Shown one piece after another: positions 25,808 through 33,318 of a stretch of DNA of 64,000 nucleotides (its first letter is position 1; the number at the start of each line of letters is the position of its first letter). The DNA comes from an uncultured Coriobacteriaceae bacterium. GTDB taxonomy: Bacteria; Actinomycetota; Coriobacteriia; Coriobacteriales; Atopobiaceae. The position numbers and the translations under genes are program-made. The stretch is from assembly GCA_902786015.1 (NCBI GenBank), contig CADAAU010000004.1:62001-126000 (forward strand), given 5' to 3'. Under the pieces are notes generated by a model that searched no databases, was not told where the DNA came from, and was given only the letters and a program-made list of their open reading frames with translations.

Positions 25808-26638
25808 ATGACAGACGTATGCGTAATTACAGGTGGCGGAAGTGGCATAGGGCTGGAGACTGCCAAATGCATGCCCAAGGACAAGATTCTGGTAATATGT
25901 GGCAGGACCCAAGCAAAGCTCGATGTGGCCGTGGCAGAGCTCGAGGAGCTGGGCTTTGAGGCATATGGCGTTCCCTGCGACGTGTCGGTGCGACGTGACG
26001 TTCATGAGCTCGCCGTAACCGCCAGCCTTAAGGGCACCATCACCAACGTGATCCATGTGGCGGGCGTGTCGCCTTCCATGTGTGGTCCGGAGGCGATCAT
26101 CCGCATCAATGCCCTGGGAACCGTGTATGTAAACACTGAGTTCCGCAAGTATCTGAAGCCTGGCAGCGTAATCGTGGACGTGGCAAGCAACTCCGCGTAT
26201 GCCCTGCCCAACATGCCCCTCATAGAGGGCACCTACGAGCTTGCAGAGGAGGACGAAGACAAGTTCGTAAAGCGGCTGCTACGTGGATCGGTGGGTCGTA
26301 ACGACTACGAGAAGTCGGGCTTGGCCTACTCGCTCTCCAAGAACTTCGTGGTGCGGTATGCACAGAAGTGCGCCTTTGAATATGGTCCCGCCGGCATTCG
26401 CGTGTGTTCCGTGAGCCCCGGCCTCATCGAGACCGGCATGGGCGCCGCCGAGAAGGAAGCCAGCGCCGAGATCGGCTTTACGGCCAAGATGATCGAACAG
26501 ACGGCGGAATCCCGCATGGGCAAGCCCGAGGAGCTTGGCTTCGCCATCGCCACGATTGCCGACCAGCGCAACGGGTACCTCGCAGGGGTGGACGTGCTCA
26601 TAGACGGGGGTAGCACCAACGGCGCCAAATTCAAGTAG
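25808..26638 (+). CDS. short-chain dehydrogenase/reductase
   Basis: A 276-residue classical SDR. CVITGGGSGIGLETA is the TGxxxGxG cofactor motif at residues 7-15, VIHVAGVSP replaces the usual NNAG, and the catalytic Ser lies in VASNSAY. The YxxxK is LAYSLSKNF, with a 40-residue insertion between Ser and Tyr. The C-terminal GYLAGVDVLIDGGST is standard. Several gut actinobacterial hydroxysteroid dehydrogenases share this layout, but the substrate cannot be read from sequence. GGGAGGG precedes the ATG. It is in an operon with the epimerase gene. Confidence 0.88.
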   Translation: MTDVCVITGGGSGIGLETAKCMPKDKILVICGRTQAKLDVAVAELEELGFEAYGVPCDVSVRRDVHELAVTASLKGTITNVIHVAGVSPSMCGPEAIIRINALGTVYVNTEFRKYLKPGSVIVDVASNSAYALPNMPLIEGTYELAEEDEDKFVKRLLRGSVGRNDYEKSGLAYSLSKNFVVRYAQKCAFEYGPAGIRVCSVSPGLIETGMGAAEKEASAEIGFTAKMIEQTAESRMGKPEELGFAIATIADQRNGYLAGVDVLIDGGSTNGAKFK

Positions 26639-26693
26639 AGCTTCCGGTTGCGCTGCCGTACAGATGCGGCGGCGTCATGAGCGGGCGGGGGAG

Positions 26694-26752
26694 GGGATGA
26701 GCGCCACGTGCTTTAACAGCGTTGTGTGAACGAGGTGCGCGGAGCTCATCCC
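26694..26752. terminator. inverted repeat between convergent genes
   Basis: GGGATGAGC (26694-26702) and GCTCATCCC (26744-26752) are exact complements across a 41-nt loop, between the SDR gene and the convergent TetR gene. It may end transcription on both sides, although the long loop and missing T-run make it weak. Confidence 0.35.
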
Positions 26753-26787
26753 ATCTCCCTCAGCCCTGCGAAACGAAGCGTCGTGAA

Positions 26788-27426
26788 TTAGTGGTTGATG
26801 GCGCTTCGCCCCTCGTTAACGAAGCGGTCTATGGTCGCGCTCATTTGCTCTGGTGGGACCCTGCAACCTTCGTCGAGCCAATCTCCAACCAGTCCGGTGG
26901 CCCCTCGTGTGATAAACCGAAGAAAGAGCTTGCCCTCTCCCTTGCTTGGAATGCCTTCCGAATCCCAATGTTCCAAGGTGCGCTCGCAGCAGAGATCGAC
27001 TGCCTTGCTGATTATCTCGGGATTCCCGTTCCAGATCGCGCGCCAACGTTCGCGACTGGTGTCGATTGCCCTGCACATCGAAAGCGTGGCCTTGCCCTCC
27101 TCGTAGGTGTCTTCCAGCAAGAGGGCGAGGTCCTCCAAGAACTCCTTCTCGACTTCTGCCAGAACATCCTCGGGTGTTGCGTAGTGTGCGTAAAACGTGT
27201 TTCGATTGATGTCTGCCTCGGCGCAAGGCTCGGTGGTCGTCACCCGCGTCACGGGCTTTTCTTGTATGGGCCTGAGCAGCGCATCGCGAATGGCGCGTTT
27301 GGTGCGTCTCACGCGCTGTGTGATAGGGGGACGGGTGATCCGACACGCTACGTCGGATTGGTCTTCGTGCGAGCCGAAGACCCAGTTGGGCCTGAGGAGC
27401 GTGTTCCCCTGGCCCAACTGCCTCAT
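26788..27426 (-). CDS. TetR/AcrR family regulator
   Basis: A 212-residue regulator. The helix-turn-helix is in residues 40-90: RRTKRAIRDALLRPIQEKPVTRVTTTEPCAEADINRNTFYAHYATPEDVLAEVE, where NRNTFYAHY is the recognition helix. The C-terminal ligand domain resembles the TetR_C_8 or DhaS-like branch. The ATG at 27426 follows AGAGGT and lies 14 bp after the phosphatase gene, so the two are co-transcribed. It is convergent with the epimerase/SDR operon. Its target is unknown. Confidence 0.82.
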   Translation of the reverse strand: MRQLGQGNTLLRPNWVFGSHEDQSDVACRITRPPITQRVRRTKRAIRDALLRPIQEKPVTRVTTTEPCAEADINRNTFYAHYATPEDVLAEVEKEFLEDLALLLEDTYEEGKATLSMCRAIDTSRERWRAIWNGNPEIISKAVDLCCERTLEHWDSEGIPSKGEGKLFLRFITRGATGLVGDWLDEGCRVPPEQMSATIDRFVNEGRSAINH

Positions 27427-27440
27427 TGTTGACCTCTATT

Positions 27441-28880
27441 CTACGCAGCTTGGTCGAGTTCTACTTCACCGTACTCTTGCGTGATTTTGTCGTACTCGCC
27501 AGCGGCGTCTTTGACACGTGCCCGCAGGTCCTTGTACGAGTACAGGCCGTCTTCGTTTTTCTTTAGGCCCTCGAGAGACAGGTCCACGCTCTGGGGCGAC
27601 TCGCTGCCAGAGAGCATGGTGCCCAAACGAAGCTGGTCAACGCTCTGGTACAGCAGGCGCACGCGACCGAACTCCTCGCCGCTCGCGTTCGCCCATCTCT
27701 CGAATACCAGCTTTGCCCCGATGGGCGTCTTTGACTCGATGGCCCCCGGCAGCTCGTACTCCTCGGCGTTGAGCGCTGCGAGGACGCTTGCGAGGTTCGA
27801 GTCGTGGCCGCACAGGAAGGTGAACACGCGGCCCTTCGCGTCCATTTCTTTGCCGATCTCGTTCAGCAGGGGATGCGCGACATTGGCGGCGACAAGCGGC
27901 GCGGTGTAGAGGATGTCCACGTAGGCATCTTTGGATTGCGACACGAGCTTCCACTGGTCGTCGGTGAGGTCGTGCCCGAAGGCCGCGGCCTTCGCGTCCG
28001 GGCACTCGTAGTACTGCAGCACGAGCGCGTCGGCAAGCTGGCAGGCCGTCTTGAGCGAGCCCTCCGTTGCCGGCTCCTTGTCGAGCTCGAGCGTTATCTT
28101 CGTGTCCTTGGTGTCGAGGTCCTTGATCTCGCCCGACTTGTATGCGTCGGAGTCCTTGTAGTCCACCACGTCCTCGACGAGGGCGTACGAGTCCGCTAGG
28201 TTGGAGGCCACGTCCTCTATGCCAGTGGCACCGCCCATGCTTCCGATCTGCTTGAGGGCAGCCTCCTGGTAGGAGTCAGACATGAAGGTGAGCGACGGGG
28301 AGAACACGGGATCCATCTTGTCGTATTCGGCGTGCGTCTCTATGTTGACGTTCGCCACGGGCAGCATGCCGCTCGAGAAGAACTGGGCAGTGGCGATGGT
28401 GCGCTGCTTGCCGTTGGCGTAGAAGCGGACCGCGCCATCTTTGGGCTGGTAGTTCTCGGGAATGAGCTGCTCGGATTCGAGCCACTTGCGCATGTATGAG
28501 CCCGTCATGGTTTCCAACGCGCCTCCGCGCACGGTGAGCTCGCTTGCGTTGGCCGTCCAGTCGATCCACGTGTGCGGGGTCGCCTTGTCGAGTGCCGACC
28601 CGTTGGTCGAGAGCGGCGCGCGGATGTTGTGGCGGCTTAGCACGACGACTTGCTGCAGCTTGTAGCCGTCGCCGGGCTTGTGGAAATCGAGCGCGATGGT
28701 TTCTTTCTTTGCCTCGGATTCTCCTTCGTCTGTCTTGGCGGTCTCGGTCGTCTTCTCCTGCGTGCTCGTTGCGCTTTGGGTTGATCCTTGCGTTTGGCCG
28801 CAGCCCCATAGGGGCAGTGCCAAGCCAAGTGATAGCACCAAAACTACCACGGTGAGCGGAATACGGTTGCGGTCGTTCAT
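27441..28880 (-). CDS. histidine acid phosphatase lipoprotein (phytase-like)
   Basis: A 479-residue exported phosphomonoesterase. The signal peptide ends in the lipobox LPLWGC. A low-complexity Thr/Glu-rich linker follows. The phosphohistidine motif is VVLSRHNIRAPLS near residue 78, and the second motif is LCGHDSNLASVL, with the HD pair as proton donor. These features and the length place it with the branch 2 histidine phosphatases (glucose-1-phosphatase, phytase, MINPP). It probably releases phosphate from sugar phosphates or phytate outside the cell. AAAGAGG precedes the ATG at 28880. Confidence 0.88.
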   Translation of the reverse strand: MNDRNRIPLTVVVLVLSLGLALPLWGCGQTQGSTQSATSTQEKTTETAKTDEGESEAKKETIALDFHKPGDGYKLQQVVVLSRHNIRAPLSTNGSALDKATPHTWIDWTANASELTVRGGALETMTGSYMRKWLESEQLIPENYQPKDGAVRFYANGKQRTIATAQFFSSGMLPVANVNIETHAEYDKMDPVFSPSLTFMSDSYQEAALKQIGSMGGATGIEDVASNLADSYALVEDVVDYKDSDAYKSGEIKDLDTKDTKITLELDKEPATEGSLKTACQLADALVLQYYECPDAKAAAFGHDLTDDQWKLVSQSKDAYVDILYTAPLVAANVAHPLLNEIGKEMDAKGRVFTFLCGHDSNLASVLAALNAEEYELPGAIESKTPIGAKLVFERWANASGEEFGRVRLLYQSVDQLRLGTMLSGSESPQSVDLSLEGLKKNEDGLYSYKDLRARVKDAAGEYDKITQEYGEVELDQAA

Positions 28881-29354
28881 AAAACCTCTTTTCATTCGTG
28901 TGGTCCAACATCCGCAATGATTGTATATGGATTTGCGTTCGTACTGCAGGCGTGACAGGGGTTGGGACTGCTCTCCGGCAAGGCCCGCGCCTCATGGCTC
29001 CGATGGAGGAGGCTTGGGGCAATGAGGGCAGCCTGGGTGACAGTGCGTACATGCGTCCGTGTTGGCGGTGGTCTAACGGAGGCATTCCCTTTCGCCATGT
29101 GGCATCTGCTCTGAACCCGAGACGCCCCCCAAATGTCGCTGCGTCTGGAGTGCAACTACGATGCGGCGGATTGTCTTCCCCGTACAAACGATTTTCCTTG
29201 ACGTACATTTCTGACCGCGCCAAGGGGGATGATAATTCGAGGGCCTCATCATCGCTGTCGACGATGATTCTGGAGCAACATCAAAAGGGACAATCTTTGC
29301 GTAGTTCGTGGTACAACGTATCATGAACGGTTCGTTCGAGACTGGGGAGACGCC
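28881..29354. other. intergenic region between divergent genes, nothing identified
   Basis: This 474-bp stretch separates the phosphatase gene from the P1 peptidase gene. Open frames on both strands lack ribosome sites and family likeness. It must hold the promoters of both flanking genes, but I could not fix convincing -35/-10 pairs. Confidence 0.5.
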
Positions 29355-30344
29355 ATGGCGAAATACGAAAGCATCACTGACATCGAGGGAATCTACGCGG
29401 GTCATGCCACCAATGAGGAGGGCGGCACCGGTTGCACGGTAATCGTGTGTCCCGCAGGAGCGACCGGCGGCGTGGACGTACGCGGTGGAGCCCCCGCAAC
29501 GAGGGAGACGGACCTGCTGCGACCGGAGGAGACCGTGCAGGTCGTGCATGCCGTCTCCCTCTCTGGGGGAAGTGCCTTCGGATTGGCCGCGACCTGCGGC
29601 ATTGCCGACGAGCTCGAGCGTCGCGACATCGGCTTCGACGTGGGCGTGGCCAAGGTTCCCATCGTGTGCGGAGCGAGCGTCTTCGACCTCTCCTGCGGAC
29701 GTCCGGACGTCAGGCCGACGGCCGATGACGGAGCCGCGGCCGTGGCAGCCGCACTCGACAGGCCCGCCGGCGAACCGCTCGAGCGAGGAAACGTGGGCTC
29801 CGGCACCGGCTGCACCGTCGGCAAGGTCTGCGGCATGTCGCGCTGCATGAAGACGGGCTTCGGCGAGTCGGTCCGCACCTGTGGGGAACTCGTCTGCGGT
29901 GCGGTTGCTGCCGTCAATGCGCTTGGAAACGTCGTGGACCCGGCAAGCGGCGAGAATCTTGCGGGCGTGCTCGACGAGAGCCTGACGCGCATCATTGACG
30001 GACCTCAGGCGATGCTCGAGCAGGCCGAGCAGATGCCTTTGCGTACGAACACCACCATCTCATGCGTGGTGACCAATGCGAACCTCACCAAGGCGCAGGC
30101 AACCAAGGTCGCCCAGATGTGTGCGGACGCCTATGCGCATGCGATTCGGCCGACCCACACCACCGCCGACGGAGACACCGTGTTCGTCATGGCGACAGGA
30201 GCCGTGGATGCCGCGCCCGACGTGGTGGGCGTGCTTGCCGCCGAGGCTCTGGAGGGCGCTATCGTGGATGCCACACTCAGCGCAACCGACGCCCATGGGC
30301 TAAAATCCGCCCGCTCGCTCCGCCGCAACGAATCCCGTCAATAG
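29355..30344 (+). CDS. P1 family peptidase (DmpA/NylC-type N-terminal nucleophile hydrolase)
   Basis: A 329-residue self-processing hydrolase. Family blocks are GCTVIVCPAGATGGVDVRGGAPATRETDLL, the SLSGGSAFGLAA segment, and the autocleavage region LRTNTTISCVVTNA at about residues 235-248. There the chain would be cut before the nucleophile Thr (Asn-Thr bond, as in NylC; other members use Ser). It has relatives among aminopeptidases and amide hydrolases. GGGGAG precedes the ATG. It is convergent with a helicase fragment, whose reading frame overlaps its last 7 bases. Confidence 0.9.
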   Translation: MAKYESITDIEGIYAGHATNEEGGTGCTVIVCPAGATGGVDVRGGAPATRETDLLRPEETVQVVHAVSLSGGSAFGLAATCGIADELERRDIGFDVGVAKVPIVCGASVFDLSCGRPDVRPTADDGAAAVAAALDRPAGEPLERGNVGSGTGCTVGKVCGMSRCMKTGFGESVRTCGELVCGAVAAVNALGNVVDPASGENLAGVLDESLTRIIDGPQAMLEQAEQMPLRTNTTISCVVTNANLTKAQATKVAQMCADAYAHAIRPTHTTADGDTVFVMATGAVDAAPDVVGVLAAEALEGAIVDATLSATDAHGLKSARSLRRNESRQ

Positions 30345-30949
30345 GATTTGACTGGCGTGTATTCGAAGGTACGACGGGATAGCCTTTCCGACGCTCTGTC
30401 TGTGTTGCCGTCGTCCCATGTGAGAACACCGTGTTCAATGGCGGATTGCTTGAAGGTCGAGTGATCTGCCAGTGGCTCAAACGCTTCGTAGCGGACGCGC
30501 TCCCAGTCGGTCTCGCCCATGCGCGCGAGCAGGGCGTGGTTGAGCGCTATCTCGCCGAGGCCGCGGGAGTGGTACATGAAGCGCTTGCGCTCGAACTTCT
30601 CGAATGGGTTGGCGAGCATGGAGCGGCGCACGGACGCGTGGTCGGAGAGGAACTCCAGGGTGTAGGGGCAGCTGGGACGGTCGACGGGAAGGCCGCGCTC
30701 GAGCCGGTCGCAGTAGAAGGCCGCGTAGCCGTCGAGCACGTCGTCGATGGGCGCCGCCCCCGTCGCGGGGTCCATGCGCTCCAGGAACGCCAGCAAGAAC
30801 GGCATCTTGTAGGAGAGCGAGTAGTCGCGCTCCTCGAGGAAGGCGAGGAAGTCGTCGCGGATGGTCGAGTCGTCGTGCACGGGGATGTCCAACCTCTCGC
30901 GAATTTTGCCATGGCGCTGCTTAGGCCGTCCAATGATGGTTTGCGCCAC
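30338..30949 (-). pseudogene. chimeric remnant: helicase C-terminal domain joined to a DUF2442-like tail
   Basis: Residues about 18-155 match the last 145 residues of the helicase at 33319-35871 almost identically (RERLDIPVHDDSTIRDDF through HALLARM...DW-RVR). The helicase core is absent. After DWERVR the sequence changes to a tail (YEAFEPLADHSTFKQSAIEHGVLTWDDG...) resembling the end of a DUF2442 protein. So this is a recombination scar: the 3-prime end of one gene fused in frame to the 3-prime end of another. No ribosome site suits the proposed start. It and the intact helicase end bracket the ATPase/RloB pair as direct repeats. Confidence 0.72.
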
Positions 30950-31150
30950 GAGGAAATCGATTCGTTTGCGGGCAAGAGGATTGCCGTGCAGCTAAGCCCC
31001 ACACTACTTTGCTGGGGCTTGATGATTCTGGCACATGTCGCAAGTGACAGGGGCACGGGGACCTGGCACACGTGCGACGCGTCGTGATTTCGTCAAGCAA
31101 TGTGATTCTTACCGTCTGCGTGCTGTTTATGTCCCATGAGAGTCTATTTG

Positions 31151-31180
31151 GTGAAAATTTCACTAAATAAAACTATAGTT
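31151..31180 (+). promoter_or_regulatory. palindromic AT-rich promoter region of the ATPase/RloB operon
   Basis: GTGAAAATTTCAC (31151-31163) is a 6+1+6 inverted repeat and AACTATAGTT (31171-31180) is a perfect 10-bp palindrome containing a TATAGT that could be a -10 element. They lie 35-65 bp upstream of the ATPase start and could bind a repressor. No good -35 at 17 bp was found. Confidence 0.4.
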
Positions 31181-31214
31181 AGGCCACTCATGGTCGATTC
31201 TGAGGAGGTGCGCA

Positions 31215-32558
31215 ATGCTCATTCGTGCTACGGTGGAGAACTACAAGTCCTTCAAGGAACCCACGGAGTTGGTGATGATCTCGTCTTCGAAGATCAGGCG
31301 CAAGGAAGAGCACGTAAGGAGGCTGAACGGGGCCAAGGTGCTCAAGTACGCAGCCGTGTATGGTGCGAACGCAGCCGGCAAGTCGAACCTTATCGACCTC
31401 TTCTCTTTCGTGCAGCGGGTGCTGAGGGAAGGGCTCGAGATTTCTTTTAGCGGCCGCTACTGCCGAAACGACGACGCAAACCGGACGCGCAAGAGTGTCT
31501 TCGAGCTTCAGTTCACGGTTGGCGGGCACGTGTTCGCATATGGATTCTCTGCCATTCTCTCCGAGATGAAGATAATGGAAGAGTGGCTGTATGAGTTGCA
31601 CGGAGATCGCTCCACGCCCCTGCTCGTCGTTGACGCTTTGTCGGATGACCCCATCACATCGAACGTGGAGTTCTCGGACCGTGACGAGGGCAGGTTCCAG
31701 ACGTACGCTGACGACTTCGACGTTGGGACTGGCACCCTTTTCCTTAGTGAGCTCAACCGCTCGAAGCGCTACGCGAGTGATTCTGCGTTCCAAGTGTTCG
31801 TTGACGCCTATCGGTGGCTGACGGAAAACATCGTCGTCATCACGCCCATGGGGCCGATGCGAGATGCCAAGTACCTCCTGAGCTGGAGGGGAATGGATCG
31901 TGCCGGTAGGCTACTCGCTTCCTTCGACACGGGCGTCTCTGGGGTCTGTTCGGAGGCCATAACACCGGAGGCGTTGGCTGACGCTGCGGGTGAGCAGTCA
32001 ATGGAGCAGATTCTCTTGGATGCGAACTCGAAGCTTAGGGGTCTGGGAGGGGGCATGATTCGTGGTTGTCTCCAGACACGAGACGGCTTCTTCTTCTTCG
32101 ATATCAGCGCAGATGGCATCTCGAACGTTTCGGTGCTACGCTTGCGCCACGGAGGCGTTTCGTCGCTCTTCGACTTCCGCGAGGAGTCGGATGGCACCCG
32201 TCGCCTCTTCGACCTCATGGGCATGCTGCTCGACGCGGCCGAAGACACGGTGTATGTGGTGGACGAGCTCGAGAGGAGCCTTCACCCAATGTTGGTCAGG
32301 CACTTCCTGGAGTTGTTCATGGAGTCGAATTCAGAGGGATCGTGTCAGATCATCTTCAGCTCGCACGAGGCATCAATCATGGACCAAGAACTCTTCAGAC
32401 GCGACGAGATCTGGTTTGTCGACCGCGGGGCCAACGGGAACAGCAAGCTCTACTCGCTTGACCGCTTCAAGGACCGCTTTGACAAGGACATAACCAAAGC
32501 GTACCTAGAGGGACGCTACGGCGCCGTCCCGGCCTTCGTCCATTACGGGGAGGAGTAG
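31215..32558 (+). CDS. AAA ATPase of the RloA/AbiLi type (module 1)
   Basis: A 447-residue SMC-like AAA ATPase. Walker A GANAAGKSN is at residues 50-58 after the family opening ENYKSFKEPTEL. Near the C terminus DGTRRLFDLMGMLLD is the signature region, and VYVVDELERSLHPMLVRHFLELF is Walker B with the D-loop, then QIIFSSHEASIMD. Such ATPases are the sensor/activator half of two-gene restriction or abortive-infection modules. AGGAGG lies before the ATG. The RloB-like gene follows 3 bp after the stop. The pair sits between an intact helicase gene and a fragment of it. Confidence 0.85.
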   Translation: MLIRATVENYKSFKEPTELVMISSSKIRRKEEHVRRLNGAKVLKYAAVYGANAAGKSNLIDLFSFVQRVLREGLEISFSGRYCRNDDANRTRKSVFELQFTVGGHVFAYGFSAILSEMKIMEEWLYELHGDRSTPLLVVDALSDDPITSNVEFSDRDEGRFQTYADDFDVGTGTLFLSELNRSKRYASDSAFQVFVDAYRWLTENIVVITPMGPMRDAKYLLSWRGMDRAGRLLASFDTGVSGVCSEAITPEALADAAGEQSMEQILLDANSKLRGLGGGMIRGCLQTRDGFFFFDISADGISNVSVLRLRHGGVSSLFDFREESDGTRRLFDLMGMLLDAAEDTVYVVDELERSLHPMLVRHFLELFMESNSEGSCQIIFSSHEASIMDQELFRRDEIWFVDRGANGNSKLYSLDRFKDRFDKDITKAYLEGRYGAVPAFVHYGEE

Positions 32559-32561
32559 GGA

Positions 32562-33296
32562 ATGCCTCCCATACGCGAGTACGGTGGTTGGAACAAACGC
32601 GAGACGGACGCGCTGGATCAGGAGGAGCCTCGTAGGAAGTACGTCTTCATTTGCGAGGGGAGCAAGACGGAGGTCCATTACTTCAGGGCTCTGGTTGACC
32701 GCCGCAACGAGCTTGGCATTCACCCCTTGGTTGGCTTGTGCCTTTGGGAGAAGACAGAGGCTGACGAAGGCCTCTCGAATCCACAAGCTCTGGTGAGGTT
32801 TGCCCAGAGGGAAAAGGAGAGCAATACATTGCTGTTCGACTCGAGGCACGATCGAATGATAATCGTGTTCGACCTTGATGTGTACAGTAGGGTCGGCGAG
32901 GGGCGTGGGGGAGGCGAGGGCAAAGCGGCTGAGTTCGATAAGGTCAAGGAGTCCGCCGACGCTAACGACATACTTGCCGTGACCAATCCGAGTTTCGAGC
33001 TGTTCCTGCTCCTGCATGCTGACGGGGCATACGACGAGTTTGTTCGACCGAACGCAAAAGAGATTCTGGAGAATAGGAAGTGCGGAAAACAGCGGTTCGT
33101 GCAGAGGCTCTTCACCAGTGCCTACAAGATGAATCCGAAGCGGAATCCGTGCGTGGGGATGCTCGCCAAGGAGGTGGACACAGCGATCAGGGAGGAGAGG
33201 CATCTCAACCAGAGTCTCGATGGCGCGTTGGATGAGCTGACGTGTAACATCGGGCGCATCATCGAAAACGTTCGAGAAGATCGCTTTTATACCTAG
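32562..33296 (+). CDS. RloB/AbiLii family protein (module 1)
   Basis: A 244-residue protein with the TOPRIM-like RloB layout: KYVFICEGSKTEVHYFRAL (the Glu of EGxxTE is the predicted metal ligand), MIIVFDLDVYS (acidic DxD), and ILAVTNPSFELFLLLH. It probably cuts or binds nucleic acid under control of the upstream ATPase, as proposed for AbiLi/AbiLii. All key acidic residues are present, so module 1 looks intact. It begins 3 bp after the ATPase stop and is convergent with the helicase gene, 22 bp away. Confidence 0.82.
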   Translation: MPPIREYGGWNKRETDALDQEEPRRKYVFICEGSKTEVHYFRALVDRRNELGIHPLVGLCLWEKTEADEGLSNPQALVRFAQREKESNTLLFDSRHDRMIIVFDLDVYSRVGEGRGGGEGKAAEFDKVKESADANDILAVTNPSFELFLLLHADGAYDEFVRPNAKEILENRKCGKQRFVQRLFTSAYKMNPKRNPCVGMLAKEVDTAIREERHLNQSLDGALDELTCNIGRIIENVREDRFYT

Positions 33297-33318
33297 CCGA
33301 ACAATAATCCTGACTGGC